Positions 9,306-18,500 of a stretch of 38,000 bases of DNA are shown piece after piece. Source of the DNA: Bacillota bacterium (GTDB lineage: Bacteria; Bacillota; Clostridia; Saccharofermentanales; Fastidiosipilaceae). How positions within the stretch are numbered: position 1 is the stretch's first letter; each line of letters opens with the position of its first letter. The notes under the pieces were generated by a model. That model worked only from the letters and a program-made list of their open reading frames with translations. It made no database searches and was not told where the DNA came from. The position numbers were made by a program, and so were the translations under genes. The DNA lies in the NCBI GenBank assembly GCA_030055235.1, contig JASGUW010000240.1, positions 1 through 38,000 of the forward strand. Reading direction: 5' to 3'.

Positions 9306-10718
9306 CTACCTCAAAAAGTCATTCTGCTCAATGTTCATGACTGCCTCCAGCCAATCGTAAACAAGAGCAGTAAAAAGCGAATTCAGCGACTGGTACATGA
9401 TATTTTCTGTTTTATATGGTGCAAACTGATTAAAATGCAGTGCGAAGCTGTTCTGCCGATCGCTGTAGATAATGGCTGTCGGCAGGTACCGGAAATTCGT
9501 AACCGTCTCATTTTCCAGAATGACGATGTTTTCCCGGGGAAGAATATTGAACAAGTCATCCATATATCTTCTGAATTCCCTGCCAAAGAGCTGCTGACCC
9601 CCGTTCGACTTATAAATCCAGCCACGGGTAAAGGTGTCGTTAAAAGTCGTCCTGGGAACCAGAATCCTGGCCTTCCTGATCTCAGGTCGTGATAAAACCG
9701 TCTGCAGCCTGCCCCACATCTCATACTCTTTCATGGTGATGTAGTGCTCCTGGAGCTGTTGCTCCCTGAATTCATTGGAAGCAAAGTAGAGATACATGCG
9801 GGGAACATAGAGGATGGGGGTGGTGTCCGTAACAGTCTCGCCTTTCTGGGCGAAAATCTTCCCAAAGTCCTCCTGCAGAGACCAGACAGGCTGTTTTGCC
9901 TCGAAAAAGCTGCCCAGGCGCTGACAGCTTTCGCTGACACTTGTTTCGTCCTCAAGCACGAAAAGGACATCCGGAACGCCATCTTCCAGCTCAAAGCCCC
10001 AGGCCGCCATACTCCCATTTTTGGCCATCTGGACCAGACTGGCCGTCTCTCCGGCGGACTGGAAGATCTCCAGATTAAGAAAGGGCAGGGCTGAAAGCAG
10101 ATGAAAGTACAGGGTGATGTATTTCAGGCTGTCGCCTCTTTCTCTGCTCAGCCTGTCCAGATCCAGTGTTGACTTCACGCGAAGGCTGCCGGGATTCATG
10201 TAGTTTACGTACACTCTGTCCAGAATCTCATCGTTGAAACAGCGGACTATGTCGCCCATATAGTAAAAACAGGCATCCTCAGAGGATGTGTGAGTATCCT
10301 GTGTCAGAAAACTGATCAGGTAATCCACCACATTTCTGACGCCCGTATAGGTAACGGCAAGGTTTTTTTCCGGATCACGCTTGCGTATTTCATCCCTGTC
10401 GATGGTCCGGGCATAGGACTTTTCCAGAAGGGCCGAGATGAGCTCCAGCTTCGACCTGGTCACATCCTCCTGAACCGTCATTTGAATATAGGGATACTGT
10501 ATCGCCAGATACGCCATGTCATGGCCCGTGAGCCGGCTGTCCAGGAAACGGGCTATGCTGCCCTTTGTCTCCCGCCAGCCGGATAGGGACGGCAGCGCGC
10601 TGTCGCTCAACCACTTTGAAATGTAGGAGCGCTCATACATGATGGCATTCGCGAATTCCTGAACACTTGATCCGGAGGCACCCAGCAGGATGTCCAAAAT
10701 CTCATTGAACATCATCAT
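9306..10718 (-). CDS. Putative HTH transcriptional regulator, tandem paralogue 1
   Basis: The 470-residue protein is the first of the trio. Three ATGs in a row (10718, 10715, 10712) follow a GGAGG, so the exact start is uncertain by two codons. Residues about 14-45 carry a Cro/XRE-like helix-turn-helix (SVQEFANAIMYERSYISKWLSD). The large C-terminal region shares conserved blocks with both paralogues: LYVPRMYLYFASNEFR, EYEMWGRLQTVL, IRKARILVPRTTF, GWIYKSNGGQQLFG and TAIIYSDRQNSF. It is transcribed divergently from the Trp T-box/trpBA unit, with about 220 bases between them. It probably autoregulates the cluster or senses a signal through the large domain; this is inferred from architecture only. 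Confidence 0.86.
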   Translation of the reverse strand: MMMFNEILDILLGASGSSVQEFANAIMYERSYISKWLSDSALPSLSGWRETKGSIARFLDSRLTGHDMAYLAIQYPYIQMTVQEDVTRSKLELISALLEKSYARTIDRDEIRKRDPEKNLAVTYTGVRNVVDYLISFLTQDTHTSSEDACFYYMGDIVRCFNDEILDRVYVNYMNPGSLRVKSTLDLDRLSRERGDSLKYITLYFHLLSALPFLNLEIFQSAGETASLVQMAKNGSMAAWGFELEDGVPDVLFVLEDETSVSESCQRLGSFFEAKQPVWSLQEDFGKIFAQKGETVTDTTPILYVPRMYLYFASNEFREQQLQEHYITMKEYEMWGRLQTVLSRPEIRKARILVPRTTFNDTFTRGWIYKSNGGQQLFGREFRRYMDDLFNILPRENIVILENETVTNFRYLPTAIIYSDRQNSFALHFNQFAPYKTENIMYQSLNSLFTALVYDWLEAVMNIEQNDFLR

Positions 10719-10892
10719 GGAAACCCCTCCTCACGCCCTGCAACTAAGCAGCAGGCACAGCAGATTGCGCGCGGCATCTTATTTTAACGCATTTCTTAAG
10801 CCGGCTCCGGATACGAAACACAATATAAGTTATTTTCGTTCGCGTTTCTTACGAAGAACTTTCTGGAGCTTCTTTTCGCTGCGGGAAGCTGC

Positions 10893-10921
10893 TTGACGCT
10901 CCTCCTGTTCCCGTGTTAGAT
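10893..10921 (+). promoter_or_regulatory. Candidate sigma-70-type promoter of the trp T-box transcript
   Basis: TTGACG at 10893-10898 and TTAGAT at 10916-10921 are separated by exactly 17 bases and lie about 25 bases before the first T-box stem. The -35 is good and the -10 is weak (3 of 6 positions). Confidence 0.45.
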
Positions 10922-10944
10922 TCGCCACCAGATTCTAATCAGAA

Positions 10945-11234
10945 CAGCAAACCGTTGAGACGGAGATAAAGGTGATCAAAGCGCCCCCAGAGAGCCTGTC
11001 GTGCTGGAAGCAGGCGGTAAGCGGATCATCAAATGGACCGTTGAGGGCGTGGATAAAAGGGGCGCAGCAGCCCCCCCGAGTCTTCCACGACGTCAGGACA
11101 GGCGTCATCTGTCCAGGATATGCCAGTATCCATGAAGCGCACGGGATCGTCTGTGATTCTTCCGTGAATAGAGGTGGCACCGCGGGTTCAGTCGGACTCG
11201 TCCTCACAAGAACAGCTTGAGGACGAGTTTTTTT
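10945..11234 (+). ncRNA. T-box riboswitch, tryptophan-specific
   Basis: The canonical T-box antiterminator element GAGGTGGCACCGCGGG lies at 11171-11186, followed by the terminator hairpin. Stem I can be folded: ACGG at 10960-10963 pairs with CCGT just after the specifier loop, and GGTGATC at 10971-10977 pairs with GATCATC before it. The distal AGAGAGC and GCTGGAAGC elements of stem I are also visible (about 10990-11012). The specifier loop reads AAATGGACC, with TGG (Trp codon) at 11034-11036. Uncharged tRNA-Trp would stabilise the antiterminator and allow transcription of trpB and trpA, which fits the downstream genes exactly. Confidence 0.95.
11196..11234 (+). terminator. T-box intrinsic terminator
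   Basis: ACTCGTCCTCA (11196-11206) pairs perfectly with TGAGGACGAGT (11218-11228) and is followed by a run of T. It is the OFF state of the Trp T-box. Confidence 0.93.
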
Positions 11235-11282
11235 ATGTCCTCTCCGCCGTTACGCATAACAGCCAGAAAGGAAGACTCCTGC

Positions 11283-12494
11283 ATGAGCCTGATATCCTCT
11301 CCCGCCACGAGCCGCCCTGGTCGCTTCGGCGTCCACGGCGGTCAGTATGTCCCTGAGACGCTGATGCCCGCCCTTGCCGAGCTGGAGGCCGCCTATCTCC
11401 ACTACCGCCAGGACCCCGACTTCCAGGCGGAGCTGCTTGGCCTGCAGCAGGACTACGCCGGCCGCCCCTCCCGCCTCTACTTCGCCCGCCGGCTGACTCA
11501 GGCCCTCGGCGGCGCCCGCATCTACCTCAAGCGTGAAGATATGAACCACTCCGGCTCCCATAAGATCAACAATGTTCTGGGACAGGCCCTGCTGGCCAGC
11601 CGCATGGGAAAAAAGCGCCTCATTGCGGAGACCGGAGCCGGCATGCACGGTGTGGCGACGGCCACCGCTGCCGCCCTGCTTGGCATGGAATGTGAGATCT
11701 ATATGGGCGCGAAAGACATCGAGCGTCAGGCGCTGAACGTCAACAAGATGCGTCTGCTCGGTGCCGCGGTACACGCTGTTCACAGTGGCACGGCGACGCT
11801 GAAAGATGCCGTTAATGAGACCATGCGGGAGTGGACCCGCCGTCTTGAGGACACCCACTACTGTCTGGGTTCAGTGATGGGGCCGCACCCCTTCCCCACC
11901 CTGGTCCGTGACTTTCAGGCTGTTATTTCACGCGAAATCCGCAGCCAGATCCTGGCGGCAGAAGGACGTCTGCCGGATGCCGTACTTGCCTGCGTCGGCG
12001 GTGGCTCGAATGCCATCGGTGCCTTCTATGACTTCATACCCGACACCCAGGTCCGCCTCATCGGCTGCGAGGCCGCCGGGCGCGGCGTCGACTCCTTCGA
12101 CACCGCCGCCACCCTGACCGTCGGGAAGCCCGGCATCTTCCACGGCATGCGCTCCCTCTTCTGCCAGGACGATCAGGGACAGATTGCTCCGGTCTATTCG
12201 ATTTCCGCCGGCCTGGATTACCCCGGCATCGGCCCCGAACATGCCTGGCTCAGAGACAGCGGCCGCGCCGAATATGTGGCTGTGACCGACGACGAAGCAG
12301 TCCACGCCTTCGGCTATCTGCCCCGTCTTGAGGGCATCATCCCCGCCATCGAAAGCTCCCACGCCCTCGCCTACGCACTTCGCCTGGCCCCGACACTCGA
12401 CAGTAATCAGCTGCTGGTCGTCAATCTGTCCGGCCGCGGCGACAAGGACGTCGCCGCCATCGCGCGCTATCGCGGAGAGGAGATCGAAGAATGA
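11283..12494 (+). CDS. trpB: Tryptophan synthase beta subunit
   Basis: The protein of 403 residues joins indole and L-serine to make tryptophan, using pyridoxal phosphate. The start at 11283 ([10 protein letters not shown]) is chosen because an earlier ATG at 11217 lies inside the T-box terminator. The PLP lysine is K94 in GSHKINN, the catalytic Glu is E116 (E109 in E. coli numbering), the phosphate-binding loop GGGSN is at 239-243, and the C-terminal SGRGDKD is present. One oddity is GAGMHG where the family usually has GAGQHG (M121 for E. coli Q114). Otherwise the subunit looks catalytically intact. It overlaps trpA by four bases (ATGA), so the two are translationally coupled, and it is controlled by the Trp T-box. 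No other trp genes are present here. Confidence 0.97.
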   Translation: MSLISSPATSRPGRFGVHGGQYVPETLMPALAELEAAYLHYRQDPDFQAELLGLQQDYAGRPSRLYFARRLTQALGGARIYLKREDMNHSGSHKINNVLGQALLASRMGKKRLIAETGAGMHGVATATAAALLGMECEIYMGAKDIERQALNVNKMRLLGAAVHAVHSGTATLKDAVNETMREWTRRLEDTHYCLGSVMGPHPFPTLVRDFQAVISREIRSQILAAEGRLPDAVLACVGGGSNAIGAFYDFIPDTQVRLIGCEAAGRGVDSFDTAATLTVGKPGIFHGMRSLFCQDDQGQIAPVYSISAGLDYPGIGPEHAWLRDSGRAEYVAVTDDEAVHAFGYLPRLEGIIPAIESSHALAYALRLAPTLDSNQLLVVNLSGRGDKDVAAIARYRGEEIEE

Positions 12495-13261
12495 AACTTT
12501 ATGATATCTTTACGTCCGATCGTCCTGCCCTCATAGCCTATCTCAGCTGCGGCGATCCCGACCTGGAAACCACACTGAAGCTGGCCCGCGTCCTCGCCGC
12601 CGAAGGCTGTGACCTGATCCAGCTGGGTATCCCCTTCTCGGATCCGGTTGCCGAAGGCCCCATTATTGAGGCCGCACAACTGCGTGCCCTGGAAGCCGGC
12701 ACAGCAGACACCGACTTAGTCTTCGACCTTGTCCGTCGCCTCCGTGAAGGTGAGGATGGCGAGCCTCAGGTCACTGTTCCTGTCGTCATCATGACCTACG
12801 CCAATACCGTCTTCGCCCATGGCATCGAGCGCTGGGCCAGGGACGCCTCTGCTGTCGGCATCTGTGGCCTCATCCTGCCCGACGTGCCGCTCGAGGAGCG
12901 TCAGGAATTCTCTGTCCCACTGGCGGCCCACGGCATTGAGCTCATCCCCCTGATCGCACTGACGGCACTGGATCGCGTCAGCCGCATCGCGCAGCAGACG
13001 GCCGACCTCAGCTTCGTCCAGCTCATCGCTCCAGCTGCTGAAGTCAAAGGGCAGCTGGCTGCCATCCGCTCTGCCGCCCCGGAACTCGCCGTTGCCGTGA
13101 GTCTGGAGACGGTGAGCGTGGCTCAGGCCCTGGCCGCCGGAGCCGACGCCATCGTAGCCGCAAGCACTGTGGTGGAACTTGTCAGCATACATGGCCGCCA
13201 GGCAACAGAGCCCCTTGGCGCGCACATCCGCGCAGTTCTGGCCCAGATCTCGGAAGCTTGA
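12491..13261 (+). CDS. trpA: Tryptophan synthase alpha subunit, catalytic residues altered
   Basis: This 256-residue TIM-barrel protein of normal TrpA length would release indole from indole-3-glycerol phosphate. TrpA features such as [29 protein letters not shown] and LPDVPLEE identify it. The catalytic pair is not intact: E. coli E49 is Q44 here (DLIQLGIP, codon CAG) and D60 is E55 (PVAEGP, codon GAA). The flexible active-site loop that normally reads SRxGVTG is [14 protein letters not shown] (174-187), and the phosphate-binding GFGIS and SGSA segments read AVSLE and AASTV. The reading frame is otherwise full length. It may bind and activate TrpB for use of free indole rather than make indole itself; that is inference. 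Confidence 0.93.
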   Translation: MKLYDIFTSDRPALIAYLSCGDPDLETTLKLARVLAAEGCDLIQLGIPFSDPVAEGPIIEAAQLRALEAGTADTDLVFDLVRRLREGEDGEPQVTVPVVIMTYANTVFAHGIERWARDASAVGICGLILPDVPLEERQEFSVPLAAHGIELIPLIALTALDRVSRIAQQTADLSFVQLIAPAAEVKGQLAAIRSAAPELAVAVSLETVSVAQALAAGADAIVAASTVVELVSIHGRQATEPLGAHIRAVLAQISEA

Positions 13262-13564
13262 AACCCCCATACCTTATCCGCCCCCTCGCAGAGGGGGACA
13301 GCGATCACGTCGCCGCTCTGGCCGCCCGTATCCGGGAGCTCAAATACAGATGAAAGCCGCCGCCTCTTCGCCGCCGTTACAGAGTCGGTCAGAGGCGGCC
13401 TGTCCCCGATCGCCAGCCTGGGCGGTCAACTTTCCTGGCTTTGCCGGCTGTCGTCTGCGCCATGAGGATGTAGAAGACTGCCGTCCCGCAGCTTATCTTG
13501 AAGGGATCTCTGTCGAGTCTGATTGGCGCGGACAGGGCGTCGCGGCTGCATGGCTTCTGTCAGA
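13258..13564 (+). pseudogene. Decayed GNAT acetyltransferase, AAC(6')-like
   Basis: A TTG overlapping the trpA stop opens a 31-codon frame ([20 protein letters not shown]) that resembles a GNAT N-terminus and ends at a TGA at 13351. In another frame, at about 13425-13560, comes a clear acetyl-CoA-binding motif A: CRLRHEDVEDCR followed by YLEGISVESDWRGQGVA. This is similar to aminoglycoside 6'-N-acetyltransferases in the R-G-Q-G-x-A signature. The middle is shortened and frameshifted, and the end is cut off where the convergent ATPase gene stops. It is therefore a remnant and cannot make an enzyme. Confidence 0.65.
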
Positions 13565-14791
13565 TCACAGAACACTTATCGGGCAGTACCAGACGTCACG
13601 CTTGTACGGGATAAGCTCGTCGCTCATGCAGAGTACGACGCCCGGCTGAACGTCTAAATGGAATTTTTGAAGAACACCAAAATTCCTGTCGGGCCTGGAA
13701 GGCTGCTTGCTTTTCTTAATTTCTATCGGATAAATCCTGTCCCCCTCTATGATGAGAAGGTCGATCTCTTTTTTGTCGATGTCCCGGTAATAATATAGAT
13801 CGACAGCCTTACCGGCATTTAAGTAGCTCTTGACAATCTCAGAAACCGCATAGGTCTCAAAGAAAGCTCCATCCATGGCTCCGTTTTCCAGCGTTGCGGC
13901 GTTTGGCCAGCGACAAAGATACGCCGCCAGACCCGTGTCCAAAAAATAAACTTTTGGTGTTTTGACCAGACGCTTGGTAATATTGGAATAATAGGGACGT
14001 AGCATGAATATGACGCCGGAGCTCTCCAGAATGGATACCCAGGCTCTGGCTGTAGGAGCGGAAACACCAATGCTGTTGGCAATGTCGCTGTATTTCAGTT
14101 CCTGACCGCTTCTGGCCGCCATATAGACCAGAAAGTCATAAAATTCACCGAACTTTCGAGGCTTCGCCAGATCCCTTATGTCCCGCTCAATATAGGTATT
14201 GACATAATCCATATAGAAGCGATCGCGATCGAGTGTACTGGAGTGCAGCCTGGGCATAGCTCCGCGAAATATATCTGCATATACCTGGTGAACAGTTTTC
14301 TGTCTGGCATGCTTCATTCGTTCGGTCAAAACTCTGAGATCGGGGTGAAAGACATCGGCTGGACGCCCCTCAATCTCCGCAGAGGAAAGGCTTGACATAT
14401 CAAAGACAGCGATACGGCCGGCCAGAGACTCGGGGACATCCTTCATCATTCTGAATCTTTGTGAACCAGTAAGCCAGAACATGCCGTTGTTATCCTCGCC
14501 GGAGAGAGCCTTCTGATCGACAATATTTTTCATTTCCAAAAGAATCGAAGGGGCACGTTGAAATTCGTCGATGAGCAGGGGGTAGCCATATGTCTCAAAG
14601 AACAGCGCAGGGTCGTTTATGGCGAGGCGACGTGCATTTCCATCGTCCAGACTGACATAGCGACGCCCCGGCTCTCTGATGTGATTCAACATGGTTGACT
14701 TTCCAACCTGGCGCTGTCCACCAAGCATGACCACAGGATAGTGACGAGAGGCCTCCAGAACCTGTTCTTCCAAGTGTCGTTTGATGTACAG
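13565..14791 (-). CDS. ATP-binding protein, AAA/DUF4143 type
   Basis: The protein has about 408 residues. The N-terminal AAA domain has a Walker A GGQRQVGKST (about residues 24-33) and Walker B-like PLLIDEFQ. A winged-helix segment follows (YSDIANSIGVSAPTARAWVSIL). The C-terminal DUF4143 region ends in a PD-(D/E)xK-like motif (EIDLLIIEG ... YPIEIKK). Members are common, often horizontally acquired, and of uncertain role. The start is unusual: with CTG at 14791 the protein begins (M)YIKRHLEEQVLEA, the usual opening of this family, and a GGAGGTG lies six bases upstream. A TAA directly precedes the CTG, so there is no ATG in frame; TTG at 14773 is the alternative but lacks a good ribosome binding site. 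The neighbouring decayed sequence suggests insertion into this place. Confidence 0.9.
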   Translation of the reverse strand: MYIKRHLEEQVLEASRHYPVVMLGGQRQVGKSTMLNHIREPGRRYVSLDDGNARRLAINDPALFFETYGYPLLIDEFQRAPSILLEMKNIVDQKALSGEDNNGMFWLTGSQRFRMMKDVPESLAGRIAVFDMSSLSSAEIEGRPADVFHPDLRVLTERMKHARQKTVHQVYADIFRGAMPRLHSSTLDRDRFYMDYVNTYIERDIRDLAKPRKFGEFYDFLVYMAARSGQELKYSDIANSIGVSAPTARAWVSILESSGVIFMLRPYYSNITKRLVKTPKVYFLDTGLAAYLCRWPNAATLENGAMDGAFFETYAVSEIVKSYLNAGKAVDLYYYRDIDKKEIDLLIIEGDRIYPIEIKKSKQPSRPDRNFGVLQKFHLDVQPGVVLCMSDELIPYKRDVWYCPISVL

Positions 14792-14814
14792 TTATAACAC
14801 CTCCATTTCGAGTT

Positions 14815-15519
14815 TTATAAACTGTCAATTTACTTTAATCGCTTTCCTCTGCGGGATCAATCGCCCTGTCCATTCGTCAATCCATTTGAGCTTTTGCTGC
14901 TCGGTGTTGATACACCTCCATATAGCTGTCAGGTTCAAGCACATCAGCTTCATGTATGTTTTGACAATCTGTACCTGCAGCGCGTTGATCTTCTGATTCG
15001 CTTTCCAGCCTCGATCCTGCAATCTGATAATGCGGTGATTTATTGAGCCACTCCTTCTTCGGTACAGTGCTCAACAGCTTTTTGCTTTGCCCATCACAAG
15101 CACTCACCTTCTGCCGTGATCGTCTGCTGGCTTCTCACTGATTCTTTGAAAGAATAAAGTACCAGACCCACTGACACTTCCCCCGCGGGAATCGACGATT
15201 CGTCGTTCTCGTCCAAATGGCTACATATTTCAGAGGCTTCCCGATACGTTCAGAGCTGTTTTTCCTGCAGTCCTCACTAGCTCGAAGATCCTGTTGGCTT
15301 CTCCCTCAGACCGCTTTAATGCCGCCATACACTTGAGCATATACCCTGTGGCGTGATCACCTTGTTCCCGGCGCCGGCCTCCCCGGTCAGCTAGCCCGTA
15401 TGGAGGACCTTAAGGTTCTTTTTGACAGCCAAGTTCAGCGGACGAAAGAGGAGCCGGACCGAAGTCCAGCTCCCCCGTGATGTGCCAATAGCTTTGTCAG
15501 CTGACGCCGACCTGGCGGT
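14815..15519. other. Intergenic region with decayed coding remnants
   Basis: No intact gene was seen in these 705 bases. On the minus strand at about 14825-15107 two overlapping frames look like parts of one broken protein: KKLLSTVPKKEWLNKSPHYQIAG in one frame and ALQVQIVKTYMKLMCLNL plus LKWIDEWTGRLIPQRK in the other. I do not recognise the family; a mobile-element protein is possible. The stretch 15140-15440 shows nothing clear. Confidence 0.4.
15450..15473 (-). terminator. Candidate terminator of the giant wall protein gene
   Basis: GGAGC-GGAC (15450-15459) pairs with GTCC-GCTCC (15464-15473), with a CGAA loop and one mismatch. On the minus strand a short T-rich TCTTTC follows. It lies about 50 bases past the stop at 15520. 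Confidence 0.35.
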
Positions 15520-18500
15520 CTACCGCTCGTCGTTCGCGTCCAGGAATCCCTTCTTCCGCAGCAGCACCAGCACCGCACCAGCCGACAGAAGGATCAGGCC
15601 AAGCCACAGACTCCAAGGGCTATCGTCTCTGCCGGTTCTCGGTACCGGTGTAGGCTCGTTCGGATCCGGAACCCTGGGCGTGATGACTTCATCCGTCGGC
15701 GGGTTCTCCGGCGGTTCTTCTCCCTCAATGAGCTCGGTCACGATGACCTTGTTCAGCACACTGCCAGCGACTGCATCCGCCTCTGTCACGGTATAGGTGT
15801 AGGTCAGAACCCAGGTCTCTCCCACATCCAGGATGCCGTTCGCAGCAACGCTTTCCACCAGCTTCATGTTGTCCAGGGCCACCAGGCTGTCTTCCACGAC
15901 GAGGTCGCCAATCGCCACCTCACCCGTGTTCGTCACGGTAATCGTGTAGTGCAGGATATCGCCGGCTTTGTAGAATTCTGTCTCAATGACTTCCTTCACA
16001 ACCGTGTAGCTGGACTTCGGAACTGTTTCCTCATCCTCTTCCGGATTCTCAGGATCGGCCGGGTCAGTCACTGTCACCTTGTTCAGCACGTGGCCGGCGG
16101 CGGCATCCGCTTCCGTCATGGTGTAGGAATAGGTCAGGGTCCAGGTTTCATCGACATCCAGAATACCGTTCTCCAGGCCGTCCTCCACAAGCTCCATCTC
16201 TTCGAAGTCTGCCAGGCTGTCCTCAATCTCAAGGTCATGGATATCGAGTTCGCCTGTATTGCTCACCGTAACCGTGTAATGGATCGTATCACCGGCTCTG
16301 CAGAAGCAGGCCTCATCTGCCTCCTTGGTGACCGTGTAACTCGGCTTGAAGACTTCTTCCTCATCTTCGACGGGCTTATCCGGATCGGCGGGATTTGTCA
16401 CCGTCACCCGGTTCAGCACGCTGCCTCTTGTCACGTCTTCTTCCGTGACCTCATAGCTGTACGTCAGAGTCCAGACTTCACCCACGTCCAGATCGCCATT
16501 CGTATTCACGGACTCCGTGAGTTCCATGTCGGCGAAATCGACCAGGCTGTCTTTAACGGTGAGGCCTTCTACTGTGACATCTTCCAAATTCGTCACGGTC
16601 ACAGTGTAGTGAATCGTATCCCCTGCGTTGAAGTATCTGTCTTCCGTTGCGGTCTTCTCGACCAGGTAACGGGGTTTGACAACCACAACCTCATCTTCAG
16701 GCGGCGGATTCTCAGGATCCTCGTCTGGAATGTCGGGGTTCCACGCCTTGACGGCATTCTTCACAAAGCCGGCGTCCACGTCTTCCTGGGTCACCGCATA
16801 GGTGTACTTGTAGGTCCAGGTCTCGCCGACCTCAAGATCGCCGTCTGCATTCATAGACTCCTCTGGCGTGACCTTTTTCGTCAGCTCTGGAACCAGGCTA
16901 TCCTCCACCTCTACGTCTTTCAGCGTCACGTTGCCCGTGTTCGTCACGACAATCTCATACTCGATCTCATCGCCAACCACGGTATATTTCTCCGTCTTGG
17001 CCGTCTTCTTGATCGACATACCGGGGTTTTGCTCGCCTGGTACATCAACCTCATCCTCAGGGGGCGGATTCTCAGGATCGCCGTCCGGAATGTCGGGGTT
17101 CGTCACCTTAACGGCGTTCTTCACGAAACCGGCATCCATGTCTTCCTGGGTCACCTCATAGGTGTACGTGTAGGTCCAGGTCTCACCGACCTCAAGATAG
17201 CCGTCTGCATTTATCGACTCCACAAGCTCGGCTTCTGTCTCCAGATCCACATCAAGGCTGTCTGTAACCTTAACGTCTTTCAGTGTCACGTTGCCCGTGT
17301 TCGTGACAACAATCGTATATTCGATCTTGTCACCAGCCGCCGTGAACTTCGTCTCCGGAGCTACCGTTTTCTTAACTGTCATTCCGGGATTCTGCTCGCC
17401 GGGTACATCAACCTCATCCTCAGGAGGCGGGTTGTTGGGGTCGTCATCCGGGAAGTTGGGGCTCGTCGCCTTAACGGCGTTCCTCACGAAGCCAGCGTCC
17501 ATGTCCGCCTGGGTCACCTCATAGGTGTACGTGTAGGTCCAGGTCTCACCGACTTCAAGATCGCCGTCCGGGTTCATCGACTCCACAAGCTCAGCTTCTG
17601 TCTCCAGATCCACATCAAGGCTGTCAGTCACCACAAGCTTTTTCAGTGTCACGTTGCCCGTGTTCGTCACGACAATCTCATACTCGATCTCATCGCCAGC
17701 CGCCGTAAATGTATCCGTCTTGGCCGTCTTCTTGATCGTCATACCGGGATTCTGCTCACCGGGTACCTCGACCTCATCCTCCGGCGGTGGATTGTTGGGA
17801 TTTTCGACCGGGATGTCGGGGTTCCACGCCTTGACAGCGTTCTTTACAAAGCCGGCGTCCATGTCCGCCTGGGTCACCTCATAGGTGTACGTATAAGTCC
17901 AGGTCTCACCGACTTCAAGCTCGCCGTCTGCATTTATCGACTCTTCGAGCGTGGCCTTTGTCTTCAGGTCTGGAACAAGGCTGTCCGTCACCTCAACGCC
18001 TTTCAGCGTCACGTTGCCCGTGTTCGTGACTACAACCTCATACTCGATCTCATCACCAGCCGCCGTAAAGGTATCCGTCTTGGCTGTCTTCTTGATCGTC
18101 ATACCGGGGGCATAGTTGTTCGTCAGATCTACGGTGTACTCGTTCTTGCTGGCTTCCATCACAGGCTGCGTGATCGCCATCGGAGTATAGGGTTCGTAGC
18201 CCGTCTCCTCAATCGTGTACACGATCAGTTCGCCCGCGGCGTATTTCGGAAGATCCGTGAACTGATAGGTCCAGGCTGCGATCTCACCTGTGGCATCTGC
18301 TACCCCGTCCAGCGTGACGGACTTGACCACAGTTGCGCCATTCTTCACATGGATGACCAGCGTCGCGGGACGCTTGCCATCCCGGTTTTCGGCATCAGCC
18401 CAGGTCTTTTTACCGCTGATCTTGATCACTTCAGGTGTGTAGCTGTTCTTCAGATCTACGGTGTACTCGTTCTTGGCAGCATCCATCACCGGCTGCGTGA

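Noticed and set aside
11217-11282. Upstream start for trpB
   Set aside because: This ATG lies in the right arm of the T-box terminator and would add 22 residues not typical of TrpB.
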